From Robiginitomaculum sp. (GTDB lineage: Bacteria > Pseudomonadota > Alphaproteobacteria > Caulobacterales > Maricaulaceae): 64,000 nucleotides of DNA. Location of the stretch: the NCBI GenBank assembly GCA_016765135.1, contig JAESQN010000016.1, positions 1-64,000 of the forward strand, given 5' to 3'. Below, piece by piece: positions 44,567-53,461 of the stretch; position 1 is the stretch's first letter, and every line of letters starts with the position of its first letter. Under the pieces are notes generated by a model. The model was not told the origin of the DNA, did no database searches, and saw only the letters and a program-made list of their open reading frames with translations. A program made the position numbers and the translations under genes.

Positions 44567-47269
44567 CTAATTTGCCACTATATTGATTATTCGCCCTGGG
44601 ACAACGATGATTTTTCTTACGGTTTTGTCAGATAGGTATTCGGCAATACGCGGATGGGCCAAAGCCAGTTTTTCAACCTCGTCTTTAGATGCGGTTTTGG
44701 CCACGTTGATTTCGGCGCGGCGTTTACCGTTGACTTGAATGGGCATGGTGATTTTGTCTTCGACAAGCATGGCCGGGTCAGGCATTGGCCAAGGCGCATT
44801 ACATACCAAACCATTCCCGCCAAGATGCGCCCAGCATTCCTCAGCCAGATGGGGCATGAACGGCGCGATGATGCGTACCAATATGCTCATTGCTTCGGTC
44901 TTAGCGGTATCTTCATGGGGATGTTTTTTCAGGGCATTGACCATTTCATAGATTTGCGCAACCGATGTGTTGAAACGGAAATTGTCAATGCCGTCAGTGA
45001 CTTTTGCCAATGCTTTATGGACGACCTGGCGTAAGTTGAGTGCATCTCCGGATATGCCATCAAGCGAGCCATTGTTTTGCAAGCTGTTTTTGGGCGTTTC
45101 GGAAATCGTGTCCCAGACCTTGTTGGCAAAGCGCCATGCGCCTATCACCCCGGCTTCCGTCCACTCTACATCTCGGGCAGGCGGGCTGTCGGACAGTACA
45201 AACCAACGCGCTACATCAGCGCCGTAACCCTCTATAATATCGTGGGGGTCAACGACATTTTTCTTGGACTTGGACATTTTTATAACATCACCCATTATAA
45301 CAGGATGAGGCCGCCAACCAGCTTTGGTTTTTTCTGACCAAATGTAATAATTACCCGTTTTTTGAGTTTGTTTTTTATAGCGCGTACCAAATTCTAAATT
45401 GTTGTTTATTTGTTCTTCTATGGCAGCACGGTACTCATTGCCATATGCCTCAATTTGGTCTGCAACAACATCTGCGGGGAAAATGTAATTTCCGTCTACA
45501 TCGTAAAATACAGCATGGGTCAGCATGCCCTGGGTGAACAGGCCTGCAAACGGTTCACCGGACGGCAAATCCAAAAGCCCGCAATCGCGCAAGGCGCGGG
45601 CAAAAAACCGCGAATACAGCAAATGCAATATGGCATGCTCGACACCGCCGATATATTGGTCAACGGGGAGCCATTGTCCGGCTATGGTTCTATCGAATGG
45701 CTGGTCGTCCGTGCCGCTGCTTTTTTTGTTTCCGGCAAAACGGGCGAAGTACCAAGAGCTGTCAACGAATGTATCCAGCGTATCGGTTTCGCGCACTGCG
45801 GGTTTTTTGCATTTCGGGCAGTCCACATGCCTCCATGTGGCGTGGCGGTCAAGGGGGTTGCCGGGAATATCAAAGCTGACATCTTCGGGCAGCTCTACGG
45901 GCAGATCAGCCACGGGGACAGGTACAGCACCACAAGCCTCGCAGTGAATGATCGGAATCGGGCATCCCCAATAGCGTTGCCGCGACACGCCCCAGTCTCG
46001 CAGTCTGTATGTGACTTGTTTGCTGCCAAGGCCGAGTTTTTCCAACTTAGCAATGGCCGCAGAAATTCCGTCCTCCACACCCAAACCGTCGAGGAAGCCT
46101 GAATTGAACAATTTACCCGGCCCGACATAAGCCTCATCATCTATTTTATATGTATCCGGGTTTTCGCTGTCCGGTAGAACAACGGCGGGTACGGGCAACT
46201 TATATTTACGAGCGAAATCCAAATCCCGCTGGTCATGGGCTGGACAGCCAAATACGGCTCCGGTGCCGTAACCCATCAACACGAAATTGGCGGCATAGAC
46301 GGGTAAGGCTTTGTTGTCATCAAATGGATGTTTGACCTTTAGTCCGGTGTCCACACCGAGCTTTTCAGCCTTGTCAATGGCTTCCGCTGTACTGCCCATA
46401 AGTTGGCATTTTTTCGCCAATTCTTTGAGTGCGGGATTATCCGGTGTTAATTGTTGAATCAACGGGTGGTCATAGGCCAAGGCTACAAAACTCGCACCGA
46501 ACAAAGTGTCAGGACGAGTAGTGTAAACCTCTACCCCGTCAAAACCTTCCGGAGCATTCCCCGCAAAGCCAAATTTAAACTGCGCACCCTCTGAACGCCC
46601 AATCCAATTTTTCTGCATGGTGCGGACTTTTTCGGGCCAATTTTCCAGATCGTCCAGGCCGTAATATAAATCTTCGGCGTAATTGGTGATTTTGAAAAAC
46701 CACTGGTTCAGCTCGCGGGTTTCGACCTCGGCGCCAGAGCGCCAGCCCTTGCCGTCGATCACTTGTTCATTGGCCAGCACGGTCATATCGACTGGGTCCC
46801 AATTGACCTTGGCGGTCTTTCTATAAACTAAGTCGTTTTCCATAAATTTCAGGAAAATCGCCTGTTGCTGTTTGTAATACTCCACATCGCATGTGGCAAA
46901 TTCCCGGCTCCAGTCCAGGGCAAAACCGAGACGCTTTAAGGGTGTGCGCATGGCGTCAATATTAGCGTATGTCCAGTCTTTCGGATGCCCACTATTTTGC
47001 ATAGCCGCATTTTCGGCAGGCATGCCGAACGCATCCCAACCCATGGGGTGTAGGACTTCAAAACCGCAAGCCCGCTTATATCGCGCAATCACATCGCCCA
47101 TAGCGTAATTACGCACATGGCCCATATGAATACGCCCGGACGGGTAAGGAAACATTTCCAACGCATAATATTTGGGCTTGGGGGAATTATCATCCGCCTC
47201 AAAGGCCTTGGCATCGTCCCATGCGGCTTGCCACCTCGGCTCTACTTCTGCCGCATTGTATCTGGACAT
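44567..47269 (-). CDS. leuS: leucine--tRNA ligase LeuS
   Basis: Class I aminoacyl-tRNA synthetase charging tRNA-Leu, 900 aa. The HIGH motif is HMGH (in [15 protein letters not shown]), the editing domain CP1 has [20 protein letters not shown], and [12 protein letters not shown] is the KMSKS loop. CP1 zinc-ligand cysteines are visible (CEACGAVPV and CPKC). Length is normal, with intact C-terminal domain. First gene of the leuS-lptE-holA operon. Confidence 0.97.
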   Translation of the reverse strand: MSRYNAAEVEPRWQAAWDDAKAFEADDNSPKPKYYALEMFPYPSGRIHMGHVRNYAMGDVIARYKRACGFEVLHPMGWDAFGMPAENAAMQNSGHPKDWTYANIDAMRTPLKRLGFALDWSREFATCDVEYYKQQQAIFLKFMENDLVYRKTAKVNWDPVDMTVLANEQVIDGKGWRSGAEVETRELNQWFFKITNYAEDLYYGLDDLENWPEKVRTMQKNWIGRSEGAQFKFGFAGNAPEGFDGVEVYTTRPDTLFGASFVALAYDHPLIQQLTPDNPALKELAKKCQLMGSTAEAIDKAEKLGVDTGLKVKHPFDDNKALPVYAANFVLMGYGTGAVFGCPAHDQRDLDFARKYKLPVPAVVLPDSENPDTYKIDDEAYVGPGKLFNSGFLDGLGVEDGISAAIAKLEKLGLGSKQVTYRLRDWGVSRQRYWGCPIPIIHCEACGAVPVPVADLPVELPEDVSFDIPGNPLDRHATWRHVDCPKCKKPAVRETDTLDTFVDSSWYFARFAGNKKSSGTDDQPFDRTIAGQWLPVDQYIGGVEHAILHLLYSRFFARALRDCGLLDLPSGEPFAGLFTQGMLTHAVFYDVDGNYIFPADVVADQIEAYGNEYRAAIEEQINNNLEFGTRYKKQTQKTGNYYIWSEKTKAGWRPHPVIMGDVIKMSKSKKNVVDPHDIIEGYGADVARWFVLSDSPPARDVEWTEAGVIGAWRFANKVWDTISETPKNSLQNNGSLDGISGDALNLRQVVHKALAKVTDGIDNFRFNTSVAQIYEMVNALKKHPHEDTAKTEAMSILVRIIAPFMPHLAEECWAHLGGNGLVCNAPWPMPDPAMLVEDKITMPIQVNGKRRAEINVAKTASKDEVEKLALAHPRIAEYLSDKTVRKIIVVPGRIINIVAN

Positions 47270-47290
47270 GAGTTTATCCTATTTGGGCAG

Positions 47291-47794
47291 TTATTCGTCA
47301 ACGGTTGCGATATATAGCTGTCTGGCGCGGGTCAGGATTGAGTTTTCTATGGTACGGGCCGTGTCGGCGTCAACCGACGCATCATTCCAGCCACCATCAC
47401 TGCGCACTTGCTTGAAAATCGAGACCTTGAGGGCATCAGCGCGTAAATTGGTGTCGAGGATATAAACATTGGCTTTGAAGCGTTCATTTGGAGCCTGCGG
47501 AGACGCATACCAGTCCGTGATAATGACGCCGCCAAACGGGTCGATTTCAGATAATGGCATGAAGTTCAGCGTCTCCAGCGAGGCCCGCCATAAAAACTCG
47601 TTTACACCCATACGCGGCGCGGCGCGCCTGGAACGGGTGTTGCCTTTATAGGTATTGCCGCCCTCAGCACTTGCAGATTTTACCCCCGGTAGCTTACTGG
47701 TGACACGGCTTACAGTCTGGCAACCGGTTAAGGCAACCACAACGACTGTGCTCAAGGCTATTTTGGTCATTGTTTTGGTCAAGAAAGACGGCAT
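47291..47794 (-). CDS. DUF3576 lipoprotein
   Basis: An exported lipoprotein of 167 aa. Signal peptide with lipobox LTGC (residues about 20-23). The mature domain begins with a disordered stretch, then NEFLWRASLETLNFMPLSEIDPFGGVIITDWYASPQAPNER, the hallmark of DUF3576, and a FKQVRSDGGWNDASVDADTARTIENSILTRARQLYI tail. Function unknown. I start at ATG 47794 because GGAGAATATAT precedes it and the signal begins there. Sits just upstream of leuS, its usual alphaproteobacterial position. Confidence 0.9.
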   Translation of the reverse strand: MPSFLTKTMTKIALSTVVVVALTGCQTVSRVTSKLPGVKSASAEGGNTYKGNTRSRRAAPRMGVNEFLWRASLETLNFMPLSEIDPFGGVIITDWYASPQAPNERFKANVYILDTNLRADALKVSIFKQVRSDGGWNDASVDADTARTIENSILTRARQLYIATVDE

Positions 47795-47947
47795 ATATAT
47801 TCTCCAAATGATGCAGGCAACCCCATGCACCTAAAATTCAAGCCTGTATATAACAGATAAGTTTCACACTTCTAGTCTCTTTTCCACTGTCTTTGCCAGC
47901 ATTTTTCGCCTTTGAGTTATAAATTATCGTAATGTCGCAAAGGTGGC

Positions 47948-48940
47948 TTATTTTTTCAGGCCGTGCTTACGCAAAAGTCCGCGAAATTGGTGATAGCTTA
48001 GACCCAGATATTTGGCCGCCTTGCCCTGATGATTTTTCCCGAATGCTAAGGCCTCCTGGATTAAGGACAGCTCAAAAGCATCGGTACGCTTTGTAAAGCC
48101 TTGTTCTTGTGTCTCGGGTAATGGATCTTGTGTTTGCTGTGAAGGCGTTTGTTCGCCCTCATCCTTAAACCCCGCACCCAGTCCATCCCTTATCCGCCAA
48201 GGGGCGGCAAATGGGTCTATGCTGATTTGAGAAATGGGTGCAGTCAGGCCGCCGTCTTCATTCCAGGCCCGGCCTACGGCCCGCTCAATAACGGTTTTTA
48301 ACTCCCGGATATTACCTGGCCAAGCATAGTCTTTTAAAAATTCACACACTTCGGCGCTAAACCCGGAAAAACCGTCTTCACCCAAATCTGCCACCATCTT
48401 GGCGGCAAAATGTTCGGCCAATGTTAAAATATCTGCCCCGCGCACCCGTAGCGGCGGCATGGTAATGACATCAAAGGCCAATACATCTAACAGGTCGGCA
48501 CAAAAATGCCCGGCCTTAACCCGCGAAGGCAAGTCCGTCGCACTGGCAGCCACAATACGCACATCAATGTCTGAGCCGCCCACACCCGTCTCGATCACAT
48601 CCAACAGTTTTTCCTGTATGACCAATGGCATGGCTTCTATATTATCCAAAAACAGCGTGCCACCATTTGCGGCTTCCAACAGGCTTTCTTGATTGTAGCT
48701 TGCACCGCCAAACAATTGCGCGTCAAGGCTATCACCAAGCGCCGCGCAATTCACCGCTTGCCAACTTTGTTCCCAGCGCGGCGAGAGAAAATGCAGGCGA
48801 CCCGCAACCAATGTTTTGCCCGTACCGCGCTCGCCAACCACCAAAACCGGCTTTTCAATGGCGGCAAGACCTGAAATACCGTCCAGGGTTGCCAGCCAAG
48901 CCGGGCTTTGTCCTAGCAGGTTTTGTGCAAGCTGTGTCAT
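47948..48940 (-). CDS. pspF: PspF-like AAA+ regulator with degenerate catalytic motifs
   Basis: A 330-residue bacterial enhancer-binding-protein homologue, divergent from the psp genes. The Walker A motif GERGTGKT is intact, and the C-terminal FIS-type HTH is intact (GKAAKYLGLSYHQFRGLLRKHGL). Several catalytic parts are not: the GAFTGA loop that contacts sigma-54 is missing (LFGGASYNQESLLE where E. coli PspF has LFGHEAGAFTGA and beyond, about 7 residues shorter), Walker B is FLDN instead of FLDE, and the two arginine-finger positions read Cys and Val (FCADLLDVLAF instead of FRADLLDRLAF). It therefore probably does not drive sigma-54 open-complex formation, and no canonical -24/-12 promoter is visible nearby. 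Confidence 0.85.
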   Translation of the reverse strand: MTQLAQNLLGQSPAWLATLDGISGLAAIEKPVLVVGERGTGKTLVAGRLHFLSPRWEQSWQAVNCAALGDSLDAQLFGGASYNQESLLEAANGGTLFLDNIEAMPLVIQEKLLDVIETGVGGSDIDVRIVAASATDLPSRVKAGHFCADLLDVLAFDVITMPPLRVRGADILTLAEHFAAKMVADLGEDGFSGFSAEVCEFLKDYAWPGNIRELKTVIERAVGRAWNEDGGLTAPISQISIDPFAAPWRIRDGLGAGFKDEGEQTPSQQTQDPLPETQEQGFTKRTDAFELSLIQEALAFGKNHQGKAAKYLGLSYHQFRGLLRKHGLKK

Positions 48941-49132
48941 AATTAGCGTATATAGCTAAAATATAATGGTGTAAAGACCTATATATTAGTAGAAATAACT
49001 AAATAATAATTTGCAAAATTTTCACTTTTTAAAACCCCTTTATTTTTCAACGCTTTAAAAGGTCGTGACATTTTAGCCTGGATGTCCATTCTATTGATGA
49101 CGGCCACACACAATCGGGTGGCAAGTTCAATC

Positions 49133-49168
49133 GGCCCTGACGCACCCCCCCTTCAATGCGTCAGGGCC
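49133..49168 (+). promoter_or_regulatory. 12-bp perfect hairpin in the psp leader
   Basis: GGCCCTGACGCA (49133-49144) and its exact complement (49157-49168) flank a C-rich 12-base loop. It sits 18 bp before the first psp small ORF, immediately before its AAGGAG ribosome-binding site (49174-49179). No T-run follows, so it is probably a leader regulatory structure or protein-binding site rather than a terminator. Confidence 0.6.
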
Positions 49169-49186
49169 ACAACAAGGAGAGAGACT

Positions 49187-49336
49187 ATGACATATCGTAC
49201 ACTTGATACTGACACCACATTTGGCACAAGACGCGCAGACGTATCTGCGCCCGTCCGCCACCTTAGAGCGCGCCGCAGGGCGTCTGCCATGCGCCACCGC
49301 ATTGGTGGTGTGACTTTCACCGGCCTCGGAATATAG
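49187..49336 (+). CDS. small basic protein at the head of the psp operon, 49 aa
   Basis: A short ORF with a good ribosome-binding site (AAGGAG, 7 bases before ATG). The product begins MTYRTLDTDTTFGTRR and contains a dense arginine/histidine segment (HLRARRRASAMRHR) ending in a glycine-rich tail (GGVTFTGLGI). No relation recognised. A longer frame to 49082 exists but has no ribosome-binding site and would run through the hairpin. Its reading frame ends 8 bp before the next small ORF, so the two look like the first genes of the psp message. Confidence 0.6.
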   Translation: MTYRTLDTDTTFGTRRADVSAPVRHLRARRRASAMRHRIGGVTFTGLGI

Positions 49337-49344
49337 AGGTCAGC

Positions 49345-49497
49345 ATGTCAAACAATGAATTTGATTTCGAGAGCCGCATTAATAGTCGTCAGGACTTTAA
49401 AGCAAAGTTCTGGCACTTCATAAAATATCTCAGCACCCGCAAATTGGAGTGCTGGGGGTTTTTCGCCGCAGGCTTTCTAATTGCCACAATATTTTAG
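49345..49497 (+). CDS. small putative membrane protein in the psp operon, 50 aa
   Basis: A 50-residue ORF starting MSNNEFDFESRINSRQDFK. After an aromatic/basic middle (FWHFIKYLSTRKLE) it ends in one hydrophobic helix (CWGFFAAGFLIATIF) that looks like a C-terminal membrane anchor. AGAGGT precedes the ATG. Located between the 49-residue ORF and pspA. A role as a Psp accessory peptide is inferred only from position. Confidence 0.6.
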   Translation: MSNNEFDFESRINSRQDFKAKFWHFIKYLSTRKLECWGFFAAGFLIATIF

Positions 49498-49561
49498 GGT
49501 CTTAGACCCCCACTTTAACCCCTAACCCCAACACAATACCAACCAACCACAGGAGACTACA

Positions 49562-50260
49562 ATGGGAATTTTTTCAAGAATGGGTGACATCATCAATTCC
49601 AACCTCAATTCAATGATCGAAAAAGCAGAAAACCCTGAAAAGATCACCCGCCTGATCATTCAGGAAATGGAAGACACACTGGTCGAGGTTCGCACCTCCG
49701 CCGCCCGCAATATCGCGGAAACCAAAGAGCTGAGCCGCAAGGCAGATCAATATGAAATCCGTGCCAAAGAGTGGGCTACCAAAGCCGAACTGGCTTTGAC
49801 TAAAGGCCGTGAAGACTTGGCCCGTGGTGCCGTAGCTGCCAAACAGCAGTCCGAGCAAATGGCCGAAGTGGTGCGTAAGGAAATTGAAATCCTCAACGAG
49901 TCTGTGAGCAAAGCCGATTCTGATTTGGAAAAACTGCAGGCCAAGCTTAACGAGGCCAAAGCCAAGCACAAAGCTCTGATGATGCGCGGAACCACCGCGA
50001 CAAACCAGATCAAGATGCGTAAGGTGATGACCTCTAACAAGGTCGACGACGCTTTGGCCCGCTACGAACGTATGGAACGCAAGGTTGACGAGTTGGAAGC
50101 CCATGTGGAAGCTTTCGACCTAGGTGCTGGAATGGGTAATGGCCAGAGCTTAGAAAGCCAGTTTGCCGCTTTGGAAGCTGACGACGCCGTAGAAGCCGAG
50201 CTGGCCGCCCTGAAAAAGAGCATCCGCAAACCTGCGAAAAAAGTTGCGGCGAATAAATAG
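49562..50260 (+). CDS. pspA: phage shock protein A (PspA/IM30)
   Basis: A membrane-binding coiled-coil protein of 232 aa that repairs the inner membrane under stress and, in E. coli, inhibits PspF. MGIFSRMGDIINSNLNSMIEKAENPEKITRLIIQEMEDTLVEVRTSAARNIAE is the amphipathic-helix-plus-coil signature; a long coiled coil follows. The C-terminus ends with the typical acidic/alanine-rich segment and a basic tail. AGGAGACTACA precedes the ATG. Confidence 0.96.
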   Translation: MGIFSRMGDIINSNLNSMIEKAENPEKITRLIIQEMEDTLVEVRTSAARNIAETKELSRKADQYEIRAKEWATKAELALTKGREDLARGAVAAKQQSEQMAEVVRKEIEILNESVSKADSDLEKLQAKLNEAKAKHKALMMRGTTATNQIKMRKVMTSNKVDDALARYERMERKVDELEAHVEAFDLGAGMGNGQSLESQFAALEADDAVEAELAALKKSIRKPAKKVAANK

Positions 50261-50312
50261 TTGCGGCCAAAACACTGGCTCATAACGTCTAACTTAGAGA
50301 GAGAGAAATAAA

Positions 50313-50600
50313 ATGGATTTAAGAGTATTAGTCTTAATGATCCCGATCGTGGCCATCGTCGGCGGCATCGGAGCCGGGATGTTGAAATCCTACTACAGGC
50401 ACAAAGAGAAAATGATGGGCCATATGAGTGTCGACCAGATGGCGGAGTTGGAACAAATGTCCAAAATCGCCGATATCCTAGATCAGCGCGTCAATGTGCT
50501 GGAGCGGATTTTGGACGACGAAGTGCCAAATTGGCGCGACAACCCTAATGCAAGCTCGAGTATGAGAGAGAGCGGAGGAAACCATGACCAAACGATATAA
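50313..50600 (+). CDS. pspB: phage shock protein B (PspB)
   Basis: A 95-residue inner-membrane sensor component. One N-terminal membrane helix (about 2-22, VLVLMIPIVAIVGGIGAGML), then YYRHKEKMMGHMSVDQMAELEQMSKIADILDQRVNVLERILDDEVPNW, the conserved leucine-zipper-like coil. The C-terminal 20 residues are extra. Its end overlaps pspC by 17 bases, in a different frame. Confidence 0.92.
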   Translation: MDLRVLVLMIPIVAIVGGIGAGMLKSYYRHKEKMMGHMSVDQMAELEQMSKIADILDQRVNVLERILDDEVPNWRDNPNASSSMRESGGNHDQTI

Positions 50601-51066
50601 AAATAAATTCCACCGCGCCATGAATGATGTCAATTGGGACGGCGATGATGACGGATATGAATATTCCGAACCCCACAAACGCTTTCGCCGCAACAAAATC
50701 GACGGTGTGTTCGGCGGCGTTTGCGCCGGGATTGGTGATTATATTGGTATAGATCCGATTATAGTTCGGATTTTAACGGTGATTTCATTCTTTATGACCG
50801 GCTTCATTACGTTTTGGGTCTATATCGGGTTTTGGATGTTCACCCCGTCCGACAAACGCGCACCCTACCGCCGGGAATATCGCCAGGCACGTAAAGCCCG
50901 GCGCAAACACCGCGCCAGCCCCGAGGAGCCGCTTCGCCAAACAAGTAGCTTTCGCGACGTTAAAGGCAAGTTCCGTTCATTGGAAACCCGCCTACAGGAC
51001 TTGGAGAAATCCATCACATCCAGCGAATGGCAATTGCGCCGAGATTTTCGCGACCTTGAGAAATAA
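50584..51066 (+). CDS. pspC: phage shock protein C (PspC)
   Basis: A 160-residue membrane protein that, with PspB, senses envelope stress. The PspC domain spans residues about 36-95: RNKIDGVFGGVCAGIGDYIGIDPIIVRILTVI and a second hydrophobic segment (ITFWVYIGFWMF). A charged C-terminal extension (RKARRKHRAS..., then a coiled coil LETRLQDLEKSITSSEWQLRRDFRDLEK) is longer than in E. coli and could contact PspA. Starts within pspB. Confidence 0.92.
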   Translation: MTKRYKNKFHRAMNDVNWDGDDDGYEYSEPHKRFRRNKIDGVFGGVCAGIGDYIGIDPIIVRILTVISFFMTGFITFWVYIGFWMFTPSDKRAPYRREYRQARKARRKHRASPEEPLRQTSSFRDVKGKFRSLETRLQDLEKSITSSEWQLRRDFRDLEK

Positions 51067-51152
51067 AACTAAGAGAAATAAAACTAATACTACCCAATTC
51101 TGGGCGGACTTTAAATCCGCTCAGGCCCCAAACAAAAAACCAGGAGGACGAA

Positions 51153-51386
51153 ATGTTAAGCAAACTAATACTGATCAGCGCAATTGGAACTGGTGCGGTA
51201 GGCACAGGCGTAGTTGGATCCGGTTCGGCCAGCGGGATTGCGCCCACCGGCTTCGAATTTGCGGCAGGCCCCGTGCGCCTGGAAAGCGGCAGCGGCAAGT
51301 TTTTGCAGGCACATATGGCTGATCACGCACCCATGTCATTAAAGGTAAAGCTGCGGAGCGGCGGACAGATACAGGTTAAATTTTAA
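51153..51386 (+). CDS. small exported or membrane-associated protein, 77 aa
   Basis: Preceded by a strong AGGAGGACGAA ribosome-binding site. The N-terminal third is a glycine-rich hydrophobic segment (ISAIGTGAVGTGVVGSGSASG), either a signal peptide or a single membrane helix. The rest is short and beta-rich (GFEFAAGPVRLESGSGKFLQA ... LKVKLRSGGQIQVKF). Not recognised. It follows pspC by 86 bp and precedes the DUF2807 gene, so it may belong to the same stress operon. Confidence 0.65.
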   Translation: MLSKLILISAIGTGAVGTGVVGSGSASGIAPTGFEFAAGPVRLESGSGKFLQAHMADHAPMSLKVKLRSGGQIQVKF

Positions 51387-51457
51387 ACAGATAGCGATCA
51401 ACTTGACATTACGGCACTTGTCGTTATTATGTGGTCTCATATACAAAAGGTAACATC

Positions 51458-52432
51458 ATGGGTAAAATAACTTCATATAGCATCGTGGCCATTACAGCGT
51501 CTTGTTTGACATTGCTGGCGGGAACAGCAAACGCCAAAGACGCGTCCACCCTGAAAATAGAACATTTTATTGGCACCATTGATATCCGCACAGGTGATTA
51601 TGACGAAATAACCGTGACAGACGCTGATGGGGCAAATTATATTACAGGCAGCAAGGGTCTTACGGTCAACGATGACAAGAATATCCGTGACTATAATTGC
51701 AGATACAAGAAAGACAAAGCTTATATTGGTAAGGGCAAGTGGCACAGGAAGTCTGGAGGCAAAGGATTTACTACAATTGATGCATTCCCATTGGTAAAAA
51801 TCACAGCTCCCGAGAATGTGCATGTTGTGGTTAAAAACACCATACTGTTTGGCGATATAGAATCCATCGGTTCGGGGGATATTCATGTGTCTTCGTGCGG
51901 CGATTTAAAATTAGGTGATGTAAACGGCGCATTTAATTTGCGCGTGTCCGGGAGCGGTGATGTTAAAATGGGAGACGCGGGGGACAGTATTATCACAATA
52001 TCTGGTTCCGGCGACCTTGTTGCCGGGGATTTTGCCAGTGGAAATATCGTAGTTTCAGGTTCGGGTGATCTGGAGGCTGGAGATGTTATCAGACACGCAA
52101 AGATACAGACCAGCGGTTCAGGCGACATTGTTTTGGCGCGCATTAAAGGCGGTTTGGAATATTCAGGCTCAGGCTCCAGTGATTTTGAGGCTGACTATGT
52201 TGGCGGCGGCGACTTGTCTATACGGGTCAGCGGTAGCAGTGACATTACAATTAAAGACGGCGAGGTTGGCAATCTCTATATTAGAGCCAGCGGTGCAAGT
52301 GATGTGAATTATAGTGGTAGCTCTGTTGATGCGGAGGCTCGTGCTAGCGGTGCCAGCGACATTTATATCCGCCGCCCGTCGGGCAATTTACGCACCAGCG
52401 ATAGCGGGGCGGCGGACGTCAATATAAGATAA
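51458..52432 (+). CDS. secreted head-GIN/DUF2807 beta-helix protein
   Basis: An exported protein of 324 aa. ATG 51458 is chosen for its AAAAGG ribosome-binding site and because the signal peptide (ending ANAKD) begins there. The mature part is a long beta-helical domain with repeated SGSGD/SGSSD/SGASD motifs spaced about 18-22 residues apart (for example VSGSGDVKMGDAGDSI, SGSGDLVAGDFASG, SGSSDITIKDG, ASGASDVNYSG). Such domains are found in secreted or surface auto-assembling proteins of unknown function. Confidence 0.85.
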   Translation: MGKITSYSIVAITASCLTLLAGTANAKDASTLKIEHFIGTIDIRTGDYDEITVTDADGANYITGSKGLTVNDDKNIRDYNCRYKKDKAYIGKGKWHRKSGGKGFTTIDAFPLVKITAPENVHVVVKNTILFGDIESIGSGDIHVSSCGDLKLGDVNGAFNLRVSGSGDVKMGDAGDSIITISGSGDLVAGDFASGNIVVSGSGDLEAGDVIRHAKIQTSGSGDIVLARIKGGLEYSGSGSSDFEADYVGGGDLSIRVSGSSDITIKDGEVGNLYIRASGASDVNYSGSSVDAEARASGASDIYIRRPSGNLRTSDSGAADVNIR

Positions 52433-52441
52433 CGGCCCCCG

Positions 52442-52461
52442 AAAACCCCCATTCGGGGTTT
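52442..52461 (+). terminator. hairpin after the DUF2807 gene
   Basis: AAACCCC (52443-52449) / GGGGTTT (52455-52461) with a 5-base loop, 10 bp past the stop codon. No clear T-run, so probably weak alone; a second hairpin follows. Confidence 0.5.
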
Positions 52462-52518
52462 GGGAAGCCGACATCCTGATAACGGTACGCTACTCCCCCA
52501 TTAGATTAGCGCCGTTAG

Positions 52519-52565
52519 GTGCGCTTCGGATCCAGATCTCTCTCGCTTCGAAGCGCACTTTTATT
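52519..52565. terminator. bidirectional intrinsic terminator
   Basis: GTGCGCTTCG (52519-52528) and CGAAGCGCAC (52549-52558) form a perfect 10-bp stem followed by TTTTATTT. It separates the DUF2807 gene from the convergent YbjQ pair. Confidence 0.75.
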
Positions 52566-52570
52566 TCCAG

Positions 52571-53005
52571 TTATTTTAGGGCCGTGCCGTAGGCAAAAAC
52601 CTCTATAGAGCCGATTTGGGACTGGGCGTTTGTAAAAACACTGGCGCTCACCAGGCGGACATTCGCAACATGGGTCATGCCGCCTGCTTGTGCTTCGGCC
52701 TTCATGCGCAAGACGGCCTCACGCCGGGCCCGCTCTAGTAATGTTGTATAAGTTTCCATCCGCCCGCCGACCAGCCCGCGCAGAGCGGCCCCGATGCGTT
52801 TGAAATAGTCGATAGAGACCACCACATTGCCGTGGACAAATGCTGATCCTGTCATACCGTCCGGTATTTGTTTGGTGTTGGACATCGTAATATGTGCCAG
52901 TTCGTCTTCGCGGGCATTTAGGCTGCGAAAATGCTTGGCTTCATTCATGCGGCCAAAGAAAAACCCAAGCCCGACCAAAACCAAAAATGTAAACAGGCCA
53001 GCCAT
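52571..53005 (-). CDS. YbjQ-family protein with N-terminal membrane helix
   Basis: A 144-residue member of the YbjQ/UPF0145 (heavy-metal-binding) family. Unlike its upstream neighbour it begins with a membrane helix (about 3-20, FTFLVLVGLGFFFGRM). The domain reads VHGNVVVSIDYFKRIGAALRGLVGGRMETYTTLLERARREAVLRMKAEAQAGG, then VANVRLVSASV. Likely forms ring-shaped pentamers, function unknown. Its ATG shares one base with the upstream YbjQ stop (TAATG), so the two are coupled. Confidence 0.88.
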   Translation of the reverse strand: MAGLFTFLVLVGLGFFFGRMNEAKHFRSLNAREDELAHITMSNTKQIPDGMTGSAFVHGNVVVSIDYFKRIGAALRGLVGGRMETYTTLLERARREAVLRMKAEAQAGGMTHVANVRLVSASVFTNAQSQIGSIEVFAYGTALK

Positions 53006-53328
53006 TAGCTCACAACTACGGCAGTACCGTAAACATAAAGCTCCGACGCTCCGGCGCTGACCGACGAGGTAGAAAAACGGACATTGAGAATGGCGTTGGC
53101 ACCCAAGGCGCGGGCTTCCTCGATCATGCGGCTGACGCTTTCCTCGCGGGATTCCGTTAGCAGTTCGGTATAACCCGTCAACTCGCCGCCGACGATATTT
53201 TTAAGCCCGGCCATAATATCGCGCCCTACATGTTTGGCCCTGACCGTGTTGCCTTGCACCATACCAAGATGCTTGACGATAGTACGTCCCGGCAAAGTTT
53301 CCAAATTGGTAATCTCAATATTGCGCAT
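53005..53328 (-). CDS. YbjQ-family protein
   Basis: A 107-residue YbjQ/UPF0145 protein without membrane segment: LPGRTIVKHLGMVQGNTVRAKHVGRDIMAGLKNIVGGELTGYTELLTESREESVSRMIEEARALGANAILNVRF. It is the compact form of its downstream partner. No enzymatic activity known. Transcribed leftward from the gap shared with fabI. Confidence 0.92.
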   Translation of the reverse strand: MRNIEITNLETLPGRTIVKHLGMVQGNTVRAKHVGRDIMAGLKNIVGGELTGYTELLTESREESVSRMIEEARALGANAILNVRFSTSSVSAGASELYVYGTAVVVS

Positions 53329-53461
53329 ATTCTACTCCTGTTTGAAGTTAAGGTAAGCGCGAAATGGCCTCAATTCAAGGACGAGTTCAAGAGAGATTGT
53401 TCTGGCTTATATTGGGCGCTATAGGTAATATGGTGCAAATAAACAAACACAGGAGCATGAC

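Noticed and set aside
48941-49186. A sigma-54 (-24/-12) promoter for the psp operon
   Set aside because: I looked for TGGCAC-N5-TTGC. The nearest candidate, TGGCAAGTTCAATCGG, lacks the -12 GC at correct spacing.
49082-49336. The 84-codon version of the first psp small ORF
   Set aside because: Its start has no ribosome-binding site and it would translate through the leader hairpin. The ATG at 49187 is much better placed.
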